A DNA stretch of 64,000 nucleotides, taken from Butyriboletus loyo (taxonomy: Eukaryota > Basidiomycota > Agaricomycetes > Boletales > Boletaceae). A program made the translations under genes and the position numbers. Of this stretch, positions 1 through 13,300 are shown piece after piece. The stretch lies in NCBI GenBank assembly GCA_038093515.1, contig JBBPSI010000082.1, positions 38,415-102,414 on the forward strand, in the 5' to 3' direction. Position 1 is the first letter of the stretch. Each line of letters begins with the position of its first letter. A model generated the notes under the pieces. The model was not told the origin of the DNA and did no database searches. It saw only the letters and a program-made list of their open reading frames with translations.

Positions 1-78
1 CCAGTCTTGCACGCACCCAGGGTGGGTACCAAGAAAGTCAATGGCATCTATATGGGCGACGACTGACTAAGGGCACAG

Positions 79-3000
79 AGGCTTCCCAGTCACCATTGCC
101 CGCCTCCCCATTACATGCCAAAGTGGTCACATTTGAACTCCAGTGCCCGGCGTGCCTCCGTATCTGGCGTTCTGCTGCTTCTCGCATTCTGCATTATCAC
201 CTGTATCCCATTGATATTCCATCGTTGTTGTTTGACGCAGAGAATGAAGATAATCTACTTGCGCATGCTTCTGAATTGCGACCTTACTTTGTCGACCGCA
301 GAGGGCCACCCCTCTCCTTCCAGATCCACTTCCATTCGGGGGATTTACGATCTCGAAATAACCCGATATTTCGTTATGCAATCCAACATCTCATCTGCAC
401 CAAGCGCAGTGAAAACGATGTTATCCTAACGGACCATCTCTCAATATGGAAGCCAAAGAACTACAACTTTGATGGGTGGTGGCTCTTGACACAATTCGCA
501 TACGGGGTTAAAAACATGTCTCTAAGAAACTATGTGATTTCTACCGCTCACACTTCTAACGACGTCTTGGCTGCTCAAGCACACTGTCCCGCGGATTTCT
601 CCCTCGACGAATTCATCGCTTTTGGAAACTTGCAGAGTGGTAGCTCACTCAAGTGGTTCAACATCCTGAGGGGGCTGCACAGTAGAACTCTTAACCTTCG
701 TCGTCTCGATGTGCATTATCTCCTTACCCAAGTGGCCTTTCAAGTCGGACCGCTCGATTTGAATACAGGAGGGTGGCTTTGGCATACAGAGCTTCAAGAG
801 TCGTCTTTTTGCAATGCCCTTTTGGACGAGCTCGCAAATCTGCTCGTGGGGATCAGAGTCAGCTCGATTGATGGTGTGATGATCAGCACCATCTGTTTGT
901 TGCTCACACGGGTGCTTGCATCGAGCCCAAGCGAACGCGTCTCGGAACGAGCCATCGCACTTCTTCGAGCTGTACGCAGGAAGGCATTCGGCTGGGTGCA
1001 GGAGCTATCATACAACTTCGCAATGGCACCTACAAATGAAGAACGGGCCAATCTCTTGCAGGACATGGCTGCCACTTGTCGAAGCACCTTTGACGTTGAC
1101 CCTACTACTTTCCGCAAGCTCTTCCATTCTGCAGGGGACGTCAGTGTCATGCTTTCTTGTGCCTTCTTAATACGCACACTACAGTCTAGATGTATGTCCA
1201 ATTCTTGAATCTCAAGCACCTTCTAAACTCACTGAGTAACTTCAATTCTTCAGCCACTGATGACAAATATTCACGACTTCTCCTTCAACGGGACCGTCGT
1301 CTCGCTCATGCTCTCGAGGGAATCCTGGGGGATGTAATCCGCGCGGAGGTGTCAGACTATGGCGTTGACTCTGCAGTCGGCAAGATTTTCGCTAGCCACA
1401 AGCCAAGTGCTCATAGATGGGAGCAGTTGCAGGGTCCCAACGCTCGTTGGTTTACGTGCGAAACTCGAGCGACCGGAGACCAACAGCCGCAAACCGTGCA
1501 TCTTAACCTGCTCGATGGTGTGCTTCGAGTGGACGGTCAACCATTTGGTGGATTGCCATGTGCGATTTGGTCCTCTCCTGAATGCCGGCGAGTCTTTCGT
1601 GATGTGCGTACATGTTGTAACTTCCGATATTACCACACGTCCTAACTAGAGTTTGCAGCAAGGCATTTTTGTCATACCATCCAATCTCCCAGGAATGGAT
1701 TTCACGACCATAACCATGATGTCTACACACAAGGTACGTGAACCAACCTCTCATGACAAGATCACGATGATCCAAACACACGCAGGTCCACTTTTCGCTA
1801 CGAGGTGACAATCTAGTAGTTCGAGCACAATGCAATCAAACAAATGCGATCCTTGAATTGGTTCCCTCAGGAAAACTGCGCCAAGACCTTCCACCAGTGC
1901 TCGTTGATGGTCATGTTCATTGGTTGAACCTGTCCACAAGGATCATCGAAATACGTCCTCTCGGACAGCCTTGGGAACAATCTTCAGAGAACTGGAGGAT
2001 TGATTGTGCATCTGGGCAATATCATGTGTACAAAGGTCGGGAGACCCTCGTGGATATCCGAAGCCCAACCTGGGAAATGGTTTCAAAGTGTTTTGAGTGT
2101 CTCAACAAAATCGGCGTAAACTCGAAGAGCCAGTCCAGAAATCTCCTAATCACCACATCTCCCGTCAGCTCTCTCCAATCTGTACCCATGCTAGGATTGT
2201 CTCAGATTGCATTGCCTCATTATGGGTTGTCCTTCTTCGTCAATGAGCGGGGAGAACTTGAGTCCCGTGACTTCAAGGACATGGTTTACGACGAGAGTCA
2301 ACATGTTGGGGCGTTGTTGGGGTTAGAGAACTTCCTCGTTCTCCGGCAGAAGACTCACCTTCCAGAAGAACTCATTCCCAGACGCATCATCATACCGAGT
2401 GGACTTCTTCAAAAGCATGGCGATCATCGTGTTCGGGTTGGGAACGAACCCACCGCCTATCATACCTACAATGTGGATACCGAACTGGGTTGCTTGATAG
2501 GGGATGGCAGCTTGATGAGCACACGATATCTTGCCTGTCTGCATGCCGCGACTAGCCACCATAGACCCGATCCTCTGACAGGAAAAACGGGTGCTCAGGC
2601 AGCACTTCATCTCTTGCAGTCAGGTGGATGTCGGTCAATCATGAAATGCAAAGCTTTCTATGATGACCTGAATGCAAGTCGGACATCAACTCAATATCCC
2701 CAAATCAATGCTGCACACCAGGAAATCCTTCATAGATATTACTGGAATCGCCATGCATATAAAAGCCGGCAAGCCGTCGGTGTACGACACAAGCGCGCAG
2801 CACAACGAGCTGGGCATCTATTTCCCTCGAATGCCACTGGACTGTCCCCAGAAGACTGCGACGACATGGACTACTTGACCCTAGAGTCGGATTCGGAACT
2901 TGAGGACGTCACCTTCACTGCAGTATCTGCAGTCTACCGTTGGTCCCTCAGTGTGCCCAATATCAATACCATACTAGAATGGGCAGAACTGTGGAGCGAT

Positions 3001-6000
3001 ATCATGCGTGCAGATACTGCTGCTGACTCACTCTCCTTGCACGGTGACGGTGCGGGAATACGGCCGAGTCCCGATCTTGTGCGGACACTAACGGTCAAGG
3101 TACATGACATCCTGGAGAAGACAAAGGGAACTCGTCAACGATTTCAACTGCTATTCCTACTTCCCACAATGGTGTACTGTTCACCATGCCATCAGGCCGC
3201 CTTCCTCTCGATGTTCATGATATTCGCTAAGCAATCACGGTCTCATTCGGGCGATCCACCAATCTACGTTAACTGCAAGATATTGGATGGATATCGTCCC
3301 ACTAAGGAAGTCCTGCGGTACAAGATTCATGGGTCTCGCCTCAAGGAGCAGCATTTAAATGTAGACGTGGAGAAGAATACAGTCGATGTTGTGGTAAAAC
3401 ACTTGCTCAACTTGAAGGTTTGGCCATCTGATACCCCTCCGATGGTCTCGTTGGATTCTCGTTACTGGGACGTGGCAGGTTTAACAGACAGCCTCCGAGA
3501 ACTGTTCTTCAGCTGCTGTCGCAACTTCTATCTCAAGGAACATCTTATGCGCGTCCTCGCAGACGGACTACCCACTCTTCAACGCCCGGTCTCGTCTCTG
3601 GAATATCTTCTCAATGAGCACACACCATTGCAAATCACAGTCGATCAGCTGCTTTCAAGCCGACCGGCGCCAGAACTACCACCCCGTAGTTATTTCTTGT
3701 GCGACAGCTACAAGAACAACAAGACGTCATCGAATGATACTCCTACATTGGACCAACTATTCTCCTCTCTTCGAACCAACCCCTCAATCAAACGGGCATA
3801 CATCACTCGCCTTAATGCCAGCGCACAACATGTTCGCGAGGATTCCCAAATACCACACAGGGTAGCAGCGGAGACTCTCATCCAGCCACTGAAGAAGCAC
3901 TACGCACAGTGTAGAGTAACCTACATGGATGCTTTGGCCATCCTGAAGAAGAGTCTTGGTCCAACAACTGAGATGCATGAACAAGTACTCGAGCGATTTG
4001 GCCAATGGCCACCGATTACAGCAGACGTCCTCTTACGATATCTGGCATCCACGTCGTCGATCAACCTCCCTAGACAGTGGGAGAAATGCTTGGTGTCATT
4101 AGCCCTACTCCTTTTGGACCTTCAGCGTGCCCGGAGATTGCTTCGATTTGCTCTGGACGATCTTGAAGAAGAGCTTTCGATGGAATTGCAGAACGAAGGA
4201 TGTGACGGTTGGAATGCTGAAAACTACCCAGATTGGCTGTTGATCCAGGTGCGTTTCATCCGAGGAATGGTCCCTACTAACGATGCTGTTCTACTTTGTC
4301 AGATTCAGGGAAACTTTCTGATTCGTCGCACGCAGGTAGTGGCCGCAATGGAGATGATGTCCCCACAATCCGGGGAAAATACTGTAATGCAGGTCAACAT
4401 GGGCGAGGGGAAATCATCTGTGATCATTCCCATCGCGGCTGCCACTCTCGCCGATGGCAAACAGCTTGTCCGTGTCATTGTTCCAAAAGCACTGACGGTC
4501 CAAATGTTCGAATCACTCGTTTCTCGCCTCGGCGGACTCGCCAATAGGCCAATATATCACCTACCCTTCTCTCGTACCCCAGAGTACCACCGTGGCAAAT
4601 TGATTAGCCTTCAAATTGATGACTTACACAAGCTCATGTCTCAATGCATGGCTGAGCGTGGAATTTTACTCGTCCAGCCCGAGCACGTTGCGTCACTCAA
4701 GTTGATGAGTGTGGAGGAGCAGATACGTACAGGCAAACCTTTCGCCAACACGTTACCGAAGCTTCAGAAATTGATTTACCAGCACATTACGACAGCCCAA
4801 TCGGTGAGCACGAATATTATGTCTATGATCGTTTGATACAGCTGACCATTTAACCCAGCTGCCGGGTGACACCCTTGTGGGAAACATGTTTCGACTGCAG
4901 TTGCCAAACCACATGAGTAAACAGGACACTGCTCATGTTAGCCAGCATGGCGAGCGCAGCGGGGATGCTCACAGTACTTCGGACAGCGCATCTAAGTGGC
5001 TGAGCTTTCAGAAGTGGATTCATTCTCATGCTCGAGATATCCTGGACGAGAGCGACGAGATCCTTCATCCGCGATTCCAACTGATTTACACAATCGGCCA
5101 CCGGCAACACATGGACGGATACCCTGATCGATGGACCATTACTCAACGGGTCCTCATTCTTGCGAAGAAGCATGCAGATTCCCTTTCCAGATATGTCCCT
5201 GACTCCATGGAGTATGAACGCGGTCCACCTGGATCATTTCCATACACCCGCATTGAGCGAGCCTCCGACGTTGGTCGAGACCTAATATCGTCCATTGCGG
5301 AAGACGTGATGGCTGGACAACTTCCCGTTTTCAAGTTTGAAAACATCTCCCCCACCCTGCATGACGCGATTCGCAGTTTCATATCCGAAGAAGATGTGCT
5401 CCGTATTCCCGGTACGCTCAGCATGGTGGAGGAGTACGCTAATGGTTTGCACGAAAGTCATCTGTGGAGTGGACTACTACTACTCCGTGGTCTCCTGGCC
5501 TCCAACATCCTGTTATTTGCTCTCACAGAGCGGAGATGGCGTGTTGACTATGGCCTTGACCTGCGCTCGCGAGACTCCGACCGTTCCAAGCCCTCCACAA
5601 TGTTTGCCGTCCCGTATCGCGCAAAAGACGTGCCTTCCCTCAACACCCAGTTCGGCCATCCAGATATTACCATCATTCTCACGTGCCTATCTTACTACTA
5701 TACTGGCCTCAGCGAGAAGCAGCTGAGAGTTTCATTCGAAGTCTTGCTAGACCAGGACGACCCAACGATGGAATACGCACTTTGGATGAAAGAGTACTAT
5801 TCGGAGACAGTGCCGGAATCGCTCCAGGAACTCGGCGAGATCAACCTCAAGTCATCGGAGCAATGGGACAAGGTCGTATTCCCACTTTTCGCTCGAAATC
5901 AGGCAGTGATAAATTTCTACCTCTCGCGGGTGGTGTTCCCACAGGAAGCCAAAGAATTTCCTTCGAAACTTTCCGCGTCTAGCTGGGATTTAGCAGAGAA

Positions 6001-8085
6001 ACGGGAAAAGGCTATCACCGGTGAGTGAATCCACAGTTTATCCCGTGCCGTCCAACCCGGTCGCTGAACCAAGCGCCAGGATTCTCGGGCACGAACGACG
6101 GTCGATGGCTGTTACCCATGTCTATTGCTCAGCGCGACCTCGACCACCAGCAAGGGACCAATGCCAGGGTTCTCGCATACCTTCTTCAACCCGAAAATGA
6201 CTTTTATATGCTAACTCACGAGAATGGCAAACGACGGACTACGGTTGAATTCCTGTACATGGTGGTCAAGCAACAGCCCGAAATTCGTGTCTTGCTGGAT
6301 GTTGGTGCACAAATCCTTGATCTTACCAATCGTCAGGTGACCGAAGCATGGCTCGACATCGCCCGGGATGCTGCTGGTGCCATCTATTTCGATGCGAATG
6401 ATGAATTAAGCGTGCTCATGAAAAATGGCACCACTCAATCATTGCTATCGTCGCCGCTTTCTCAGCAGTTAGATCGTTGCGTTGTCTATCTGGATCATGC
6501 ACACACAAGGGGCACCGACCTCAAACTCCCTATCGGGTCACGAGCAGCTGTCACACTAGGACCCAAGGTCACAAAAGATCAGCTGGTGCAAGGTTTGTCT
6601 CAGCACTATCATTCGATGTCTCAGTCTCACGGTCTGCGATTCCCAGGCTGCATGCGGATGCGCAAGTTGGGACATGGTCACTCGGTCATGTTCTTTGCTC
6701 CACTCGGGGTTGATCAGACCATCCGTGCTGTGGTCGGCAAAAAAGATGCGAACACCCAAGTGTCTACCATCGACATTTTATGTTGGGCAATACACGAGAC
6801 CTGTACCGATATACACGAACGAGCTCCTTATTGGGCACAACAAGGCATGAGCCACAAATCGAGACACGACGCTTGGTCCCGTTTTTGCAATAATGAGGTC
6901 GGGCCAGATCAACTGTCGGATGTATGGCTTCAGCCAGCACTCAAATCGCTGGTGAATCTATATGCACCCTGTGACACTAAAAATGCCTTTCGTACGTTGT
7001 CAGCGCTGGATCCAGGGATCCGCCAACGCTGTAAAGACCTCGGGGTTCTATCGCTTCCCACTGCACAGATGGAAGAGGAACAAGAACGGGAGGTTAACCG
7101 TGAGCGGGAGCGCGAACGAGAGGTGGAGCTGCCTCCCAAGGCAGAACCGGCGGAGCATTATCTTCATTCAGACGTCGTCAAATTCGTCAAGACTGGTGTC
7201 ATCCCCCCATTGTACCCTGGCAGCGCCTTTCACCCCGTCTTCACAACGCTCGAAAATAGTTCTGCAGCTACCCGTGAGGCAGACGTCTGGAGCCCATTTA
7301 TCTTAGCGACGGCGGACTTCTGTAATACGATCAGACCCGAGTCCACTCTCGGGACCATAGATCAATATCTTCGACCTGTTCAGTGGATTCTCTCCCGTAA
7401 ACCCCTGAAGGACCGCGACCAAGTACTCGTTCTGCTGAGCCCATTCGAGGCTGATCTATTGATGCCAGATATCAGGGCAAGCGAATACGTCCACCTTCAT
7501 GTGTATGCACCCCGTACATCCCAGGGAATGACATCATCCAACGATCTCAAACTTTATTCTATTCCTCCCCTGCCCTCCGACTGGACTCCACCTTGGGCTC
7601 TGATCGACCAGCTCAACGTGTTTGCTGGGCAGCTCTATCTTAGAGACTATCAATCGTACCTCCGGCTATGTCGTTTCCTTGACGTACCTACGAAAGATTC
7701 GCCGAACGATACAGCAGTCCGGTGGAATCTGTTCGACATCCCTGGTAGCTTCGAAGATAACGAAATCAGGTTCTCAGGTTCACCGTTGCCTTGCGTGTGG
7801 GCACTGCTTGCCATTCGGAACAGAGGGCGACCCTTCACACAGACACACATGGGCAAAATTCTTCAAGGGCAGTTACTAACAGAGAAAGACTTTGAGCGGC
7901 CAACGTCACACGGTGCCACCTCCAAAGCTATACTCCCATCGCCTTGGGACATGCAGTGCGATACACAACTGCAAGACAACCCTGCGTCATCGGCCCTCCC
8001 TCGATCATCCAAACGGGGATTGGAAACGGCTGGACTATCCGTCGCAGATTCAGAACCACCGCAAAAGCGTCTACGTACGGATTGA
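79..8085 (+). CDS. DUF3638/DUF3645 giant protein, 5' end outside window
   Basis: This is the C-terminal 2,550 or so residues of a very large fungal protein; the first part lies upstream, and bases 1-21 look like the end of the preceding exon before a GT donor. Exons read 79-1191, 1254-1603, 1659-1733, 1786-4248, 4303-4803, 4859-6020 and 6080-8085, with phases that agree at each joint. The 54-nt intron at 4249-4302 has no in-frame stop and is inferred from the family pattern. A Walker-A-like motif (QVNMGEGKSS, 4390-4419) marks DUF3638, DESDE follows at 5045-5059, and the DUF3645 core (VPYRAKDVP, then FGHPD) lies near 5608-5670. The tail has an acidic/arginine-rich run near 7066-7125 and ends with a basic PPQKRLR patch that could be a nuclear signal. 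The biochemical role of the family is not established; databases sometimes label such proteins ubiquitinyl hydrolase, but I see no protease motif. The assignment is firm, the function unknown. Confidence 0.9.
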
Positions 8086-8591
8086 TGATTTATTGCGCAT
8101 GAGTGGCGAGTTCCTCGATAATTCAAGAACTCTCTCTCTCCTTTGCAGCCTTGCCCGCTGCCTGTATTCCGTTTCCCACCCATGCCGTCATCATGTACTT
8201 GATTTATTTAACAAGGCTTTTTTATCTGACATATTTGCTCTTCCGTGTCCCCCGCAGTCTCGAGTTTGGGATAAACATCATGCTCATTGTCATTGGATAC
8301 CTCCAAGTCTGAACGCGACTAATGAGAAATCACAGTCAGGCCAGTGGGAGAGATAATGGTTCTTTTTTTTTCTCATACGTCGTATCATTCGGATTGCGAT
8401 TCCCAAGGCCGCCGGCCCGGATCAGAGAAATGAAGTTAGCCGAGAACAGCTCAGAACAGGTTCTTAGCTGGTAGCCCATACATTGATTGCAGTAAAAGAC
8501 AGTGATACTAGTATCAGTAATTTTAAGCTGAAAGCGTCGTAATTCCAATACAAAATGAAATGTCCACAAATGTCCAGAGAGAGAAACAGGT
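8086..8591. other. intergenic region between convergent genes
   Basis: About 500 bases lie between the stop of the DUF3638 gene and the stop of the minus-strand zinc-finger gene. Both 3' untranslated regions must lie here. I see no conserved coding frame and no RNA gene. Confidence 0.6.
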
Positions 8592-10213
8592 TCAGGAATG
8601 GTTCATCAACGCAACGATCTGAGGGTATAGAGGGATGAGATCTTGCGTTGGTTTTATCTCCTTTCCACATCGTTGCGCCTGCATTTGCACGGTGAGACAC
8701 AACACTATCAACAGCTCGAGGTCCTCGTGTTGGTCTTTTCGCTTCGGCTTCAATATATCGAATAAATCGTGACCGAAGAGGATGATGAAAATCTCGTGCA
8801 CCACCGCAATGTGACGCTTCAGTGCGTCCTTTCGAGACAGACTGAACGGAACGATATCAGAAAAAAAACAGCCCAATGGAGGTATAAATACAACGAGACT
8901 CACGGTTTGCAGGGCCTTCCAAGTATCAGACATATTCTACAGATAAAATCGCCATCATCGGAAGGTCTCTTCTTCTTGCGTGGCTGCTCAGTGCAATCAG
9001 CGGCGATGTGGTTGTTGCATGGCTCAATACCCTCGTTCAGGTCGTCCTGCATCGGTTGAAACGTCAGTTGATGAAATATATGCCATACTGTCAGACCTAC
9101 CGCATCCGTGGATTTCTCCTGTCGCTCGTTTTCGGCACGATCATCCAGGTTGTCTTCCGAACGCCGACGTTTCATGGCCGAGCGACTGGTAGACGCAGTC
9201 GACGATGATTCGGCCACAGAATGGCTTGGAGGGTGAACGAAAGATGCAGAGGGTGATGAGCACGCTGACGTCGAGGCCGAAGCTGTTGTGCTTAAGCTCG
9301 CCGATCCCATTCCCTGATCCATCTGTGTGTGCTGCGGAGGTAGTGGGTCGGCGGTGTCGACTTGCGAATCCAGACCCGCAGACTGCCCTTCATTCGGTTT
9401 CAGCGGAGCCATAGAAGTGAAGACTAATTCTGCAATCTGCTCCGGCGACAATACGTCCGGGCGTTCCTTGATGAATAAAGACAGAATGTCGAGGCAAATC
9501 GCTCCGCAGCCAGAGCACGTAGTCAACGAATTGTCCGAACAAATGTGAAATACGATGTTGTCCCCTGAACCATCGGCTTGGTTGTCTTGACCGCTGCAGG
9601 GATCCACACCCGAGCAGACGAGAGGCACATGAGACTCTTCATTGCTCTGATACTCTTCTCTATGGACGTCCGCAGTTTGCTGGACGGATTCCTCCACTGC
9701 GAGGTCTTCCCGAGCGCGCTGCGTGTCGTGCTGAAGGTGCTGAACTTGTCGCTGATCCAGAGCCGCTTCGGGCTGCGTAGGAAGTGGGAACTGGAACGTG
9801 AACGGGTAAGGTTGCTCAGTCAAGGGAGCGGTGGTGCCAATAGCGTTTCCAGGAGACGCGTCGGGGAAAGGGTAGCGCGTCGCAGACAGATTGGTGTTGT
9901 TCATCGATGGAACTGGACCCTGCATAGATGGAATGAAGCCTGTCTGGAAGTGGTGTGTGTGGTGGTCTTGTTGGTTCGGCATGTTGTAGATGCCACGCGC
10001 ACCGTACGCAACCGGGACCGAGGAAGAGAATGCAGGATAGGTGGCATCAGGGGGCGAGGCCAAAGGGGGACGTGACGCTCCCGGCAATGGGTACAAGCTG
10101 GGATAAACTCTCCTCTGTGCCATGTTAAATGGAGCACTGGGAAGAGCTGTGGCGCCTTGATACGTATTTGGATGTGTCGCTCTCGAAGCTTCGGGCAGGT
10201 GTGCGAAAGACAT
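8592..10213 (-). CDS. hypothetical protein with C-terminal zinc-finger-like module
   Basis: Two exons on the minus strand, 10213-8904 and 8841-8592, joined over a 62-nt intron (GTGAGT..TTCAG), give about 519 residues. The N-terminal three quarters are Pro/Ser/Gln-rich and low in complexity. Near the end, DDGDFICRIC at the close of exon 1 joins a second exon carrying KDALKRHIAVVHE, so Cys-x2-Cys and His-x4-His form a C2H2-like finger with a longer loop than usual. A basic stretch (MKRRRSED) could be a nuclear signal, so a DNA-binding role is possible but is inference. The frame stays open to an ATG at 10306, but the TATA box at 10318-10324 would put the transcript start after that codon, so the ATG at 10213 is preferred. 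A decayed paralogue lies at 23230-23790. I do not recognise the family. Confidence 0.65.
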
Positions 10214-10317
10214 CGGTTGAGAGTGGAATGATACGAGAAAGGTGGGTGGATAAGATCTCCCAGACGAAGGATCACGAGCAGACGTAGTTCTGAGGGAGAT
10301 AGACATCAACGAGCTGA

Positions 10318-10324
10318 TTTTATA
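10318..10324 (-). promoter_or_regulatory. TATA box of the zinc-finger gene
   Basis: TATAAAA on the minus strand, about 105 nt upstream of the ATG at 10213 and only 11 nt upstream of the ATG at 10306. Its position decides in favour of the downstream start codon. Confidence 0.5.
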
Positions 10325-13300
10325 GCCAGAAGTTGGAATCCGGAGCTAACATGGTTAAACAATCATTGTTGTCCGCACGCTTAACGAGTGGCACCTATAT
10401 GTCAAAGCACCCTCGAGTTTCTAGAAGAGTTAGCATCCGTGACAGCAAGTCTTTGGAAAAGAACCACGAGGTTGTGTGACTGGCACCACAACACGATCGG
10501 ACAGAGGGTGGGCAAAAATAGAAAATCAGTTCAAAAAATATATTCAAATTTGTGGACCTACAATGGGCGGTGCTCTGAACAATGCAACGCTGTCGCTTTG
10601 ACCGACATTGATAAGACGTTTCAGTCGACAGACTCGTATGCCCATCTCAGTTCAAACTGAATAGGATATATCGAGACACAGAGTTGAGAGATCTGTTCGT
10701 TTACATCGATGGACTGCTTGAAAGTAGCATATCCCTTTCGAAAATGTGCCGTCACATTAGAAACCATCGGCGAAAGCAGTTCACCCACCTTGCACTGACC
10801 GAACGAGCGAACGGCCCGTTGTCGTGGTCTGCTGAATGGTCCTGGTGGAGATGCGTCCACTTCGGGCGGAAAAAGGACTCGGCGGATGAACAGAGGAAAG
10901 CGGTGCACGTTAGATTTGACGCCAAGCAACCACAAGTTTCCAGGACCTTCCGTGAGGGTCAGACGGCCTCGCAACTGGGCGATGCTACAATTGACAAAGG
11001 GCGCGACGGATGTACCCTTCGACGACGCAATCGACAGCTCCAACGCGTAGACGCCAAAGCTCGGACGAATAGGTAGGCCATAATTCGGATCTATGTGGTC
11101 GAATGCCGAACGCCACTTTGACAGGCTTGTTGACTTGGTTTTGCTGGACGTTACGCTTTCGCCCAGCATCTACAGCACGCAGGCCAATGTCTACTAGTCG
11201 CTCTGGTTTCCGCGCAGGCCTGCCCACGAAAACACGTTTTCTTCCAGCGCTCGTAAACAAGTTTATTTCCTCGACGCCAGATTAGCCTGTCGCATGCGCC
11301 ACTTTTGGTTGTCATCAAGGCTTGCATCAACCCAGATGCACGTGCCTCTCGCCACCAGCTTGAACCACTAGGTCAGTGGATTGCATTACATTTTAGGACA
11401 ACTCACTCCAGAATATCCCATATGTAGCACCTCAAAGAGGGGTCGCCACCAGATGCAACTACCAACGAACGTAGTCACCCCGAACACTTGGGACAGAGTC
11501 GCAGACTGTTTTACCGACCAGTCGTCGGGGAAAACCCCAGCTACCTTGAAAAGATGATGACCTCCTAACCGATTATAAGCACAATATCAACAAAGGGACT
11601 ACAACCCAAGAGAAAATAAACAGGCAAACCATACTCTGGCAAACGAACGGATGACGACTTACCTAGGAGTGTTTCGTCTTGTAAAAAATGTGTTGATGAT
11701 CGCGGACACGACCGTGAGTCACGGAAGCAACCAGGCGCAGAAAAAGTATACCGAACGGTATGGTAGAGGAAGGGGGAAGAGAGAAGAGAAGACAGCGACA
11801 TGCACACCCAGGGAGGTATCACTTATAACCTTGTTCTGGTGTCTGACCCACAAGCCAGTGCGTGGAGATCCGGCGTGATGCCAGGGCCTTCCAATCTGCC
11901 AAAAATTCGGCCCACCTAGACTGACAACGATGACAATACACAATTATGATCGTGGAAAGTTCAAGCTGCGATGCCGATTAGAACTTCACCGCGCCGCGAG
12001 TGATCTTGATTCCTGGGCATAATATACTTGTGTTCTGAGGACACGATGTCGGGAGCAACTTGAAGACTCGTCGGTCCATTGTTTAGCGACATTGTTTTGG
12101 CAAGATCGGCGGTAGAGTCTATTTTCGGCAAGTTTGTTTGTTTACAATCACGTGCCAGTACTTGCTCCGATTCTGACTTTAAAACTATTACACTACATCA
12201 TTACACTTGCTGACCGAGTCCCCCGAAAATTGCCATGTGCGCACGCTTGGATTTTAGTACATGTTGCACTGGCAACTACAGTGCGAGTTCATCTTCATCA
12301 GCAAAGGTCGTCGCTCATTCACGCTGGGGGACCCACCCTCCTGTCACAGAACCGTAAAAGTAGTAGTCATAGATCCAGGGAGAGTGTGCTTAAACAGTCC
12401 AACTCGCTCTGGGGGGTTGTGGATCGCACTTGACACTAATTTCTCTAGTGAAGGTCGCTGGGGTCATGATTGGCGGAGGTATGGAAACAGATCGCCGATG
12501 AAGCGAAGGAGCTGTTGGTGCTTCTTCCTCACGGGTAACCTACCTTGGCAAGGTCACATCTATACCCCGGGTGCAGAGGCCTATTGTGTTGGGTTACAGA
12601 ACCGAGGATTAGGTACGCGGTGCGATGGTGGGGCACGGCCAGCTCGTTCCCGCAAAGTCCACGCTTGATCCCATGTTGTTAGGACCGTGGAATCCGGTAC
12701 ACTGTGTAGTATCGCAGTATTCTGAATTCGCAATCCAGGATGCCTTCCATGGATACGGGCGAGTTGGCTAACGAGGTGGGCGTAGTTGTGATGTGAGGAC
12801 GATATTGACGCTGATATCATTCTGACTTCTTATACGCCTGGACGCTAATTGGTACTGGTGCAGGTGATCACCATTAACAGAGATATGACTTTCGAAGGCC
12901 GTAGCTACTCCGATAGTCAACGAGTGCGATATGATGAGATGAATAGCATTCATACATGGGTTATCGCATTGAATATGGCATGGACTCGGTGCACTAATCA
13001 AGAGTGTTTAGTAGATCGTGTGGCCATCCCTTGCTCCGTCAAAGCCTCTCAGACTATTGGTCGGATTTCACGAATGATATACCATCCGTCAGTCATCCTC
13101 TACGTATATGGGCCCATAGCAAGCCAGTCAGCAGAAGAGACATGCGGCGCAAACTTCACGACACTACCTGACTACAATATTCCATTGCGCATCGACTACG
13201 CCTAGCTCCACGTCGGGGGTAATCCAATTCTAACCTTCGATCGGACTCGGTTAAAGTCAAGGGTATTGGCATTACACGCTGCGCAAAGACAGACTTTGGA

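Noticed and set aside
4249..4302. Coding sequence continuing through in frame
   Set aside because: The 54 nt are open, but they have GTGCGT and TACTAAC-like branch and CAG ends, and relatives read WLL.Q directly into GNFLIR. They are treated as an intron.
12134..13205. Possible gene from three plus-strand ORFs in a row
   Set aside because: They cannot be joined with good splice sites into a recognisable product and none has a known domain.
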